A DNA stretch of 64,000 bases, from assembly GCA_009746045.1 (NCBI GenBank), contig RPFO01000276.1, forward strand, positions 3,339,922 to 3,403,921, in the 5' to 3' direction. Of this stretch, positions 13,301 to 25,300 are shown one piece after another (the stretch's first letter is position 1; each line of letters begins with the position of its first letter). The stretch comes from Mesostigma viride (Eukaryota > Streptophyta > Mesostigmatophyceae > Mesostigmatales > Mesostigmataceae). The position numbers were made by a program, and so were the translations under genes. Below the pieces are notes generated by a model. The model was not told the origin of the DNA. It saw nothing but the letters and a program-made list of their open reading frames with translations, and did not search any database.

Positions 13301-16300
13301 GGTGAGGGATGGCACAAGAACAAGGAGTGCGGGACAGAGGTGAGGGATGACACAAGAACAAGGAGTGCGGGACAGAGGTGAGGGATGGCACAAGAACAAG
13401 TGCAGGACAGAGGTGAGGGATGACACAAGAACAAGGAGTGCAGGACAGAGGTGAGGGATGACACAAGAACAAGGAGTGCAGGACAGAGGTGAGGGATGAC
13501 ACAAGAACAAGGAGTGCAGGACAGAGGTGAGGGATGACACAAGAACAAGGAGTGCAGGACAGAGGTGAGGGATGACACAAGAACAAGGAGTGCGGGACAG
13601 AGGTGAGGGATGACACAAGAACAAGGAGTGCAGGACAGAGGTGAGGGATGACACAAGAACAAGGAGTGCAGGACAGAGGTGAGGGATGACACAAGAACAA
13701 GGAGTGCGGGACAGAGGTGAGGGATGACACAAGAACAAGGAGTGCAGGACAGAGGTGAGGGATGACACAAGAACAAGTGCAGGACAGAGGTGAGGGATGG
13801 CACAAGAACAAGGAGTGCGGGACAGAGGTGAGGGATGACACAAGAACAAGGAGTGCGGGACAGAGGTGAGGGATGGCACAAGAACAAGTGCAGGACAGAG
13901 GTGAGGGATGACACAAGAACAAGGAGTGCAGGACAGAGGTGAGGGATGACACAAGAACAAGGAGTGCAGGACAGAGGTGAGGGATGACACAAGAACAAGG
14001 AGTGCAGGACAGAGGTGAGGGATGACACAAGAACAAGGAGTGCAGGACAGAGGTGAGGGATGACACAAGAACAAGGAGTGCGGGACAGAGGTGAGGGATG
14101 ACACAAGAACAAGGAGTGCAGGACAGAGGTGAGGGATGACACAAGAACAAGGAGTGCAGGACAGAGGTGAGGGATGACACAAGAACAAGGAGTGCGGGAC
14201 AGAGGTGAGGGATGACACAAGAACAAGGAGTGCAGGACAGAGGTGAGGGATGACACAAGAACAAGGAGTACGGGACAGAGGTGAGGGATGACACAAGAAC
14301 AAGGAGTGCAGGACAGAGGTGAGGGATGGCACAAGAACAAGGAGTGCAGGACAGAGGTGAGGGATGACACAAGAACAAGGAGTGCAGGACAGAGGTGAGG
14401 GATGGCACAAGAACAAGGAGTGCGGGACAGAGGTGAGGGATGACACAAGAACAAGGAGTGCAGGACAGAGGTGAGGGATGGCACAAGAACAAGTGCGGGA
14501 CAGAGGTGAGGGATGACACAAGAACAAGGAGTGCAGGACAGAGGTGAGGGATGACACAAGAACAAGGAGTGCAGGACAGAGGTGAGGGATGGCACAAGAA
14601 CAAGGAGTGCAGGACAGAGGTGAGGGATGACACAAGAACAAGGAGTGCAGGACAGAGGTGAGGGATGGCACAAGAACAAGGAGTGCGGGACAGAGGTGAG
14701 GGATGACACAAGAACAAGGAGTGCAGGACAGAGGTGAGGGATGACACAAGAACAAGGAGTGCGGGACAGAGGTGAGGGATGGCACAAGAACAAGTGCAGG
14801 ACAGAGGTGAGGGATGACACAAGAACAAGGAGTGCGGGACAGAGGTGAGGGATGACACAAGAACAAGTGCAGGACAGAGGTGAGGGATGACACAAGAACA
14901 AGGAGTGCAGGACAGAGGTGAGGGATGACACAAGAACAAGGAGTGCAGGACAGAGGTGAGGGATGGCACAAGAACAAGGAGTGCGGGACAGAGGTGAGGG
15001 ATGACACAAGAACAAGGAGTGCGGGACAGAGGTGAGGGATGACACAAGAACAAGGAGTGCAGGACAGAGGTGAGGGATGGCAGAAGAACAAGGAGAACTG
15101 AACAGAGATGAGGGAGGACAGAAGGAGGAGTACCGGACAGAGGCAAGTTTAGCACAGTAGAACAAGGTGTGCACTCCTGGCTTCATGCTTGAGGACAATG
15201 TACGACCGACCCAGTAGTCATTATTTTCAACCATGGTACTACTGTGATCCAATAGTACTAGTTTTTTCTATAATGGTACTACATTCTACTATTAATTGAG
15301 GTCAAAACCAGGGACCCATTTCCCTGCACCTTAGAACCTTAACCGTCGGGCCAGGGGTGTAGTGCTGTTATCTGAGGTGAGGCAAGGAGTAGCGCATGCA
15401 AGTAAGGCACCCAGTAACGAGGGGTCAGTTGATATTAATATCTGAGGGTCTAGGTACATAGGAGCTACATGGAGTGCCGCACTGCGATGAGGCATGCCAT
15501 GCGCTGTGGGTGGCTGCTTGTGCTGCTTATGTGTGGAATGTGCGACGTGAGCGCGACGTGCCAGTCACTTGCAGCGTGCCTGCTAAGGAGATGGTGCGAC
15601 GGTCTGCTGGCCATTGCGCTTGGGTTGTGTGTGCCTGACCATGACTGACCCAGCGGCTTGCTACTGGCAGCCGGTGTCTCCGCCCTTGACATTCTTGTCC
15701 CCATGATGACCTTGTCTTCACCTTATGACCTACGCCAGGTTATTCCTACAGTTATATTTGAACCTAGTAAGTGCCCGTCTCCTTCAAAATTTTTGCTCCC
15801 ATCCTGTCCATTATGTGGAGGGACATCACCATCTCATCACGGCATCACCGGGCCATCACGACATCACCGCGCCATCACAATATCACCGTGCCATCACCTA
15901 CCTTAAACCTTATTTTGACCTTGGAGTTCCTCTCCTCAAACAAGGTCTTTTGCAGTGAAATGTGTCGCATGTCCCTGGCAACCACGGTTGCACACTCGTC
16001 CAATCTGTTGCTCATGCCGGCCTGCACGGGATGTCTAATGATTACCACCCCCTGCCAGTTGATGGATTAATTATGGCCCCATCGCATGAATGAGTCACGT
16101 GCGTGTGTGCAGGCGGACCGGCTCAAGCTGCGCATGAAGCAGGCGCGGGAGCTGCTGGTGATGAAGCGCGAGCTGATGGAGCTCGACTCGCACCTGCAGG
16201 ATGACCTGCAGGTATATACCCTGGGGTACAGGCGGGCCTAGCATCCGTAACTTGGTGTTGTGACGAGTTGACCGCTATGATGCCCATCCCTACAGTCAGC

Positions 16301-19300
16301 ATCTAGGAGGACGGCCGCCGTGACGTGATCGTAATGACAGGTCTAGCAGCCTGCATGGCCGCAGCTGCTAGGCTGGTTGGTGTTTCCTGACAGGTGTTTT
16401 CTAACAGGGAACCACCGTGACAAATGGAGGTGCCCTGTGTGGCCCCAATCTATCGTGTGTACGACGTGCTGTGTGCGGCGCCCAGCGAAAGGGATGCCAA
16501 CTCTTGGTGTGGTCAGCTGGGCAAGCAGAGCAACAACTTGCTTACTAGTAGTAGCATGCACCTGCGATTGCTCCATGGTAACAACTTTTGCTGATACTTC
16601 GGTTCTATCCTGCGAGTGGTGGGCACAGAGTTACGGTCAGCACGACCAGTACCTGTGCTTACTGTGCTATCTTCTTGCCTTGTGCACGCTGGTGGGCTAC
16701 CCCTGGTGGACATCGGCTCCTGCAGGGTGTCACGCTGGACCTGACAACGACGGAAAAAGAGCTGGACAACGACCGTCGGCGCATTAAGGATGCATCGGCC
16801 GACATCAACGACCAGGTGGGCACCCCGCTTGAGGTGACCGGACCTGTGGCGTCATGCGGCCCGCACCGTTCTCTGCCCTTGCTAGCGTACGGCTCCACAA
16901 GCTAGCAACTAGTGTGGCGACTAGACTGCTGTCATGCATGCTAGCAGTCTGCCCTACTGTTTCTACCTACAGGCTACCATGCCGCTGGGCAACCATCGCG
17001 GTGCTGGCCACCCTTATCTTCTGCTGGTATTGGTTGTCTTGTGTGGACTGGGTTGCCAATGCTGCCAGGGACATCGAGCTACCTTCCTACGGGAGCGTGC
17101 ACGCCTTGTTTCCTTAATAAGGAAACAAGGCGTACATAGATCATGGTTGCTGTGGGGATGGAAATGGCTTCAATGCCACACATCCAGACAAATGGCTACC
17201 TAAGAGTCCCAAGCATGTACACCTCATGGCGTGTATGAGTAGTAAGATGATGCCCCCTGTGGTGGGTTGAGGGCAGACACGGATATGTTGTAGCTAATAG
17301 CGCATCATGGTTTTGTGGAGCCCTGGAGTCAAACTTGCAAAGTTCACCGCTTCTTGACTGCAAGGCGGCAATGCAAGCCTTGCTAGCTGAGAGCTTGTGT
17401 CGCGGATGGGTTTTGCAAACTCTTTCCGTGGACCAATGGCCTTGGAGAAACCATCACCATGCTGGTACTGGGGCAAAACTGGAGCAAGGCACTTTCAGGG
17501 GCCATGCTGTTTTCCTGCCCACTTGGTGGCCTTGTTTGGGGCACCGCCACAACTCTCGGGGAACGGCTGGAGCGTATAAGTGTTGCTTGTTAATGCGTGC
17601 TTGGACTCTTTGGAATTACAAGCAGCTAACAGACAGTGAGTAGTCTTCCTATGGTTCAGCGACACACTTTTTACTGTCTGCTCTTTCTGCTTCCATCCTG
17701 TCTGCTCTTTCTGCTTCCTGATTGTGCTTCCATCCATCCGCCCGTGCACACTGTGCACGCAAGTCTAAGTATGCCGCGTGCGAGCGCCCCCTATTAAAGG
17801 CATTCCTCACTGGCCACGTGCCTGCCATGCCTCGCGCTCCCCCCCGGTTCACCCATCACATGCCAGGTGGCGCAATACATGGAGCTCCTCTCCGAGCTGG
17901 ACCGCACCAAGGCCGAGCACCGCCGGCTGACCGAGGAGCGTGAGCTGCTGCGAGCGCGCCTGCGCAAGGAGGGCGTGTCCCTGGCCGTGCCCACCCTGGG
18001 CCTGGAGACGACCATGGGCCGGCTGGGCCATGTCGCGATGAAAGCCGCGGCCACCGCCGCGAGCCAGATCAAGGCGCGCCAGGCCAGCGCGGGCAAGGGG
18101 CGGTTGTCAACTTCGGGGGACCCGTGGGACGAGCGTGTGCGGCGGTTGTCCAAGCAAGAGGAGGATGACCCGATGGTCACTATAGAGCTGTGTGCCGGCA
18201 CCAAGAGTATGCGGCTGAGCGAGGTGCCCATGACGCCGCGCCCAGTGTTCACCTCCAAGCTCGAGTCACGGAGCACCATCGCCAAGGTGCGCGTTTTACT
18301 TTCCTTTTCTTTGTGTTTAGGTGCATAGGTGCGACCGCATCTGATGTGTTTGGCATATCTGGCATGAACCTGTAATGCACTCATATCTGGCACCTTGTAC
18401 GGTGAAGTTACACTAGGCCAGCTGAGATTGTTGTGTTGTCGTTTGCGGTGGCAAGTATTTCCTCGGTTGTGTCACCCACAACAAAAGGATGCAGCGAACC
18501 TGTCCATGATGTTGCCCTTGTGACTGCGGTGAGTGGACGTCATGGTAGTACGACGATTGTATGTTTCTGGAGGGCATCTTACACACGGAAATGTCGAAGT
18601 AGAAAAGCACATACGGGTGGATGCCAGCCCTCCGTGTTTCCAATCCTTCCCTCTTCTCCAACCTGTGCCCCCTCTGGAGGTATTTCCTGGCATTGCCTTC
18701 CTTCTGTTTCCTCCTGCTGCCGTCATACTTGCCCCCATGCATGTCCAATCTCCTCCTTTTTCACCTTCTCGCCTTCCTGCCCTTTTTCTTTGCCTACTGT
18801 GTACTTTCCCAACCACCTCCCTCTCACGCGGGCCTCCCTTCCTGGCCAGTGTCGCTAGGTCATGCCCTTCGCCCCGCTGCCATGCCACCTGAGCCGATCC
18901 CGTCTACCTGCTTGCCCTCCTTCTGGTCTTGCCCTCTTCTCTGGCCCCTTTCCAACTCATGACCTCTCCGCCGCACTCCCGCCCCCCCCCCCTTGTGTGC
19001 ACATGACCACCTTGCCTGCTTCTCCCCTTTGCCGGCAGGTGCGCGAGCTTCAGCGGAAGGTGATCGACGCGCGGGTCACGTACCGCCACCTGCAGGACAA
19101 GGTGAGCGCAAGGCCCGGGCATTTATCCTTATTTGTTTTCTTTCATTCATTTCCTTCCCATTTTCGTGCTCGTGCAATTATTTCCATGCGTGAATCGCAA
19201 CCCACTTCTTTGTTCAGTCACGAAGCATCTGTTTATTCAATTCATGAAATTCATGTATTTTATGTTTGTTTTCATTTTGTCCCCTGGATTCGTGCATCCT

Positions 19301-22300
19301 GCATCCTGCCCTGTGGTACATGTACTCTTAATCTCCCTTTTTTGTTCGTTGCCGACCTGTGCATATTTTCTATCGCGAACACGTCCCTTGCTGCACCTGC
19401 TTGCTTACCCTTATTACCGCGCACAGGCGGTGCAGATGGAGAAGAGTCGCAAGCGGCGTGCCGAGGAGCAGCAGATACGGCAGTGGCAGTCCACACTGGA
19501 GCGTGAGGCGCCGCAGATCGCCGATGAGGCCAGCGGGCAGGCGGTGAGGGGTGGTGGCATACGGTAGCGGTTTGTTGCGATTTGCAGAGCGTTGCATCGC
19601 TTTGCCTGGATTTGCCTAGATTCGCCGAGATTCGCCGAGGTTTGCCCCGACTATCATGGAATCAGAATGACTCCTCTCACCTGGATCGCCCATGGGCCTC
19701 ACGCAAGACGCCATGTCCACACACACACACTCACGAAAGGCACATGTCTACACAATCATCTTGCCTCCGCGTGTGCAAGCAGAAGCGCTTCACCCCCCTG
19801 GGGTGTGACGAGGAGATCCCCAACTTCCTGCGCTCGAGCGACCCGGTCAAGAACCGGGCGTACCGCGTGGACGAGGTGCAGGAGCTGGTGGTGGAAATCT
19901 GGCGCGAGAAGCTGGACCACGTGAGTACGGGGGGGAAGTGGGATGTGGTGTGGAAAAGGGGGCCATGTGAGTCGTGGGTGGTGGTGGGATGCGGTGGGGA
20001 AAATGGGGGCCGTGTGATCCTCAGGGGTCTGGTGAGGACGGGGTGAGATGAGCGCCCTGGCATGGGCCTACCACCTGCGATTAACTGTTCAGGGTTTAGG
20101 GTTTGCTATTCACTTACTCCAAGTTTGCATCTGCTCCTCCCATGTTGTTAGGACGCCTGCTGGCGTCCCTTTGACACCACCCCTCCTGCTCGCCATCCCT
20201 TTGGTAGGCGTGTGCGAACACGCTGTCTGCATGGCCGGCAGGCATGGGCGAATGGGTGCGTTAGGAGCTCCCTGGCCGAAAGCCTTGAGCAGGGTGGCGT
20301 GGCATGCATGGTCATCATTCTCTCTATGTTGCTCCCCCTGCTTCCCAGCCTACTCGCCACAAGTAGGCTCCTCACCGCACATTACCGACTATCTCGAATT
20401 GTCTCGCCTAGTGGCCTGCCTCGTGCGTCTTTGGGAAGTGTGCACGACTCCGTTCTTACTGACACAAACTGGATGCTGGTCGCTGCCGCCGAGCTCTTCC
20501 CTGACTGCTCCTCCCTACTGAATCTGTGCTGCAATCAACTTGCCATGGGACTCTGCTCCCCCATCCCCCGCCCCCCCTTGTCGCCCATAGGACAAGAAGA
20601 CCGGTAGTCGCACGTCGCTGTTCCGCGCGGCCGACCACTACCTGCGGCGCAAGCTGCACATACAGTGCAACATTGTCGAGGTGCGCTGACACCCGTGCAC
20701 GAGACAGATTTTCCGAGACTTGGGTTGGATCCTTGTGCTGGTCCGCGTGCGATGGTTTGCCGTCATGGAAATGTGTTGTTGCCCTTGGAGGTGTGTCAGT
20801 CTCTGAAGTGGTGCGTGGGGTCTGATGTTACATAGGCATCGGTGGAGTCATGACAATATACTGACAAGAAATATAAGTGTGTCAGTCCCCAGGAGGGAGG
20901 CTTGCTGGTTGTCAAGAGATGTACTCGCATCGTCTTGACATGCGACCGCGCCGCAGCTGCAGAGCACAACCTGAGGGGCTCAGGATGAGTGCAGGGAGAA
21001 ACCGATGGCTCGCCCAATCGTGCGTGTTTCCCTGTTGATGTCTGTGCTTGCAAGTGTACTAAACTACTGGATTTGCGGCATGCTAACATATGGCCTTGCG
21101 TGCTGGTATGTCCAGAACTGTGGGAGACAACCCCATCACGTGGGTGTTGCACTCATGTTGGGCATGCCAGCGATGGGCATGCCTGTGCAGTGCGTGCATG
21201 GATGTTTGCACCCCCCATTGTAAAGATACTCTCACCTCTCCGTTTGAGATGTGACCTGGATTATGGCCATGATGGCTTCATCCAATCCGCCACCATTTAG
21301 GGGCATACCCAGGGGGTTGTGGGTGAACCCTGGGTATGCCCCTAGTTACCCTCAGGCTCCGCGAGAGGCCTTTATATTCTCCCAAACCTGCGCCTCTGAA
21401 TGAGTTCCAAGCCTATATGTGGCCACTAGACCATGTGGCAGCCCTACTGCACCCGCTATGCTTTTGCTATGTCGAAGCTTTATTGCACCCACAGGGGATG
21501 CCGGATCGTAAATTCGACGGGTCCAATTGTGCACCCTGTGGCATGCCTGTGGCATGAGGGAAGGGGCGGGTCTCTGCCCCCTGCCCGCTGTCCACACTCA
21601 GGGATTAAAAGCACTCTGGTGCTCTGTGACTCCCCAACGGGAGCACGTGTTTAATTTATTAAGTAAGTAAGTAATCCGCCACCAATGTGCATCCAACATC
21701 TCTTGTCTGAGTGCAAGCTATGCTAACGCCCCTTCATGCTGACACCCGTCCATGCTTGCGCCCGTCCCACTGTGTGTCCACTCACCTCTCCGTCCCCTTC
21801 CAGGCCGGCTACAGCCTGGTGGCCGGCATGCTGCTCTACCAGGAGTGCCACGATGCCGATTTATTCTACCACACCATGATCGGGGTGGTACGTCCAAGCC
21901 CCCTGTTCGTGTCCTCCGTGGGATGGATGCTGGCCCTGTTCTACCACACCATGATCAGGGTGGTGGGTGCGGGAAACAATGCCTGCTTCCTCATGGGGCG
22001 GATGCTGGATGCGCAAGGGTAAACAGCGATCAGGAGGTGCCGGATGGGGACCCTCGCCAAAGTGGGGGAGAAGCCGTGTCCATGATGTTGCGTGGGTGCG
22101 CAAGGCTCAACAGGAACCAGGCATCCAGAGGATCGCAGGACGGGAAGGGGGTTGGCAGCGCAAGCACGACCCTGTGCAAGTCATGGGTTGTCACATCTCC
22201 GTGTGACGTATTTGGCATCGTCCATGAGCCCACGTCGGGGCACTTTCTCGTCGGCTGCGTTCGATTGCCTGCCCGGTGTGCTGCACAGTTGTGGATCTCG

Positions 22301-25300
22301 AATATGAAATTCCCTTGGCCTTCGCCCCTCCCTTCCCCCGCGTATTCTTTTCCCCCTTGTCCCTCTCTCTCCTCGTTCCCTCACTCTGTCTGCCTGTCCC
22401 TCCTTCCCTTCCTGCGCTGCGCTCGTCGCGCCCTCCTGCTCGAATCGCCCGCAGGTGGACGAGTGCGTGTTCCTGGACCTGCACCACGCGACCGAGACGT
22501 TCCGCGACCGTGTCATCGCGATGGACCGGTGAGGGACATACTTCTATGACGTTGTTTGTTGTAATGCGTGTGTGAGGAACACACGACATTGTTCGTTGTA
22601 ATGGGTGTGTGAGGAAACACACAACGTTGTTTGTTGTAATGGGTGTGTGAGGAAACACACAACATTGTTTGTTGTGATGGACGTGTGAGGAACACACGAC
22701 GTTGTTTGTTGTAATGGACCGGTGAGGCAGTGCCGCACTGCCAGTTGTCATGGGCGCCGTGTATATGGCCCACACATGTATATGCATGGTCCTCACTATG
22801 GGCCGGTGAGGGTAGACACATAGATACGTAGATATAGGAAATGATGATAGATATAGGAAATGGTGATAGATATAGGCAATGATGATAGATGTAGGAAATG
22901 AAGATATATGTAGGAAATTATGATAGATATAGGAAATTATGATAGATATAGGAAATTATGACAGACATAGGAAATGGACCACTACTGGTGAGGACACGTG
23001 GCAATGCTGTTGTCATGGGTTTGTGAGAATGTTTGCTATCTACCGGCAAGGAAGGGCCACACTGTTACGATGGACGGAGGAGGAAGTGCTGCCATGAACA
23101 TGTGAGGGCAGGTGGCCATGGAGCGGTGACGAAGGGCGGTATTATTGCCATGGACTGCTAGGGACAGGTGGCAACAGGGCTGTAAGGGAACGGTGAGGAC
23201 AGTCACGATCCATCATGCGCTTATGGGGCAGCCCACACGGGGTGTTGCAATGCACCGATGAGGCAGCGCCAGTAGTCATGGCACCGTCCGCACACAAGCC
23301 CGCGGTTGGTCGCCATCAATTCGGTGGGTCGCCAAGGATCAGCAATGTGCGCTCGGCAGTCCCATGCGGGGAACACGACCAGCCCCCAAGTGGATAGTAC
23401 AGCACCGTGGGGCAGGTGGCACACCAACGATGCGGTGCTTCTGGACGTGGGCGGCAGAGTGATGCGATTGAAAGGGCGAGGGAAGGCAGGCGTGGGAGGG
23501 AAAAGGGCAAGGGGAGGAGGCAAGGGGGGTGGGCAGGTGGGTCAGCGCAAGGCATGGAGGGGGTTAAGGAGGGTAAACAGGGTGGCAAGGAGATATGGAC
23601 GGAATGGTATGGCTCCAAGCTGGCCCAAGCATATTAGTATCTAAAGACCAGGAGGGGTAATGTCAGGCAGCGCTGCCGTTCACGTCAACGGGGAGGACAA
23701 TGGCCAGGCAGTTTCATGTAGAGAACTACTCAGCACCTCGTACTGCTACTAAACACCTGGTTTTAGTAGTATCATGCCTTTGTCGTACTGCTGTATGCTG
23801 AATTAGCTGCAGGCAAGTGTGTTGCCAATATTTCCATCCCATTTGAATAATCCAAACAGCCCTGCCAGAAGGACCACCATCCAGGGCACTATGGTGTTGT
23901 TTTGTTGTTCATTCATGTGCTCGTCTTCTGCCTCACCCTCCACGTAGAGGCACCCTGCCTGTGGCCACTGCGTGCGTTTATCTTCCCCTCACATCCCAGG
24001 AACAACAATTTCGGGGAAGGGACGGGTCTTGTGCTCAGCGAGGAGGTGCAGGTGGGTCTAGTTCCCACCTTATCTTTCGCCTTTTGCAGAGACCGGAAGG
24101 CCCGTGCGTCTGTTTTCATGCACACTACGCGGACACGTACTCGAGCCTCCAATGAGCACACTCCTAAGGTGCCTGAACCAGTGTCTGTGTGTGTCCTGTT
24201 GGCCCGTTGACATGCAGGACAGGCACCCCCACTTTCGGTGTGATATGTTGGTCACCTTCCCTCACACATCTCCCTACCGCTCGCCACCTTGGCAACACCA
24301 GGCAGAGCCTGGGGGCTGCCAAGTCACTGCCACCTGTCTCATCCTGTGCTGATGTGTCCCTGCCCTCGTCTACGAGCATCATGTGTGGTCACCAACCTGT
24401 GTGTTTATGCTTTGTACTGTATGCGACCACCACATGCTGCCATGGGGGGGGGGGGGGGGGCGGGGCATGGGCGTGGGCGTGGGCGTGGGCATGGGCGTGG
24501 GCGTGGGCGTGGGCGTGGGCGTGGGCGTGGGCGTGGGCGTGGGCGTGGGCGTGGGCGTGGGCGTGGGCGTGGGCGTGGGCGTGGGCGTGGGCGTGGGCGT
24601 GGGCGTGGGCGTGGGCGTGGGCGTGCGCGTGCGCGTGCGCGTGCGCGTGCGCGTGCGCGTGCGCGTGCGCGTGGGCGTCGGTGTGGGCGTGGGCGTGGGC
24701 GTGGGCGTGGGCGTTGGCGTGGGCGTGGGCGTGGGCGTGGGCGTGGGCGTGGGCGTGGGCGTGGGCGTGGGCGTGGGCGTGGGCGTGGGCGTGGGCGTGG
24801 GCGTGGGCGTGGGCGTGGGCGTGGGCGTGGGCGTGCGTGCGCGTGCGCGTGGGCGTCGGTGTGGGCGTGGGCGTGGGCGTGGGCGTGGGCGTGGGCGTGG
24901 GCGTGGGCGTGGGCGTGGGCGTGGGCGTGGGCGTGGGCGTGGGCGTGGGCGTGGGCGTGGGCGTGGGCGTGGGCGTGCGCGTGCGCGTGCGCGTGCGCGT
25001 GCGCGTGGGCGTCGGTGTGGGCGTGGGCGTGGGCGTGGGCGTGGGCGTGGGCGTGGGCGTGGGCGTGGGCGTGGGCGTGGGCGTGGGCGTGGGCGTGGGC
25101 GTGGGCGTGGGCGTGGGCGTGGGCGTGGGCGTGGGCGTGGGCGTGCGCGTAGGCGTGGGCGTGGGCGTGGGCGTGGGCGTGGGCGTGGGCGTGCGCGTAG
25201 GCGTGGGCGTATTTGTGTGCGTGCGCACATGCATGCATGGCGTGCAATTGTACCTCACACAATCTTTTCCCGCCTGCACCTGTGTGCTTGTTGTCGCCCT

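Noticed and set aside
9570-15090. CRISPR array
   Set aside because: Repeats are contiguous without unique spacers and the genome is eukaryotic.
9420-15252. Three overlapping minus-strand ORFs of about 1,860-1,911 codons
   Set aside because: They are the translation of the 38-bp minisatellite in every frame; no start context, no domain and no frame preference.
24446-25210. Interstitial telomere tract
   Set aside because: The GGGCGT unit is not a known algal or plant telomere repeat and lies inside an intron.
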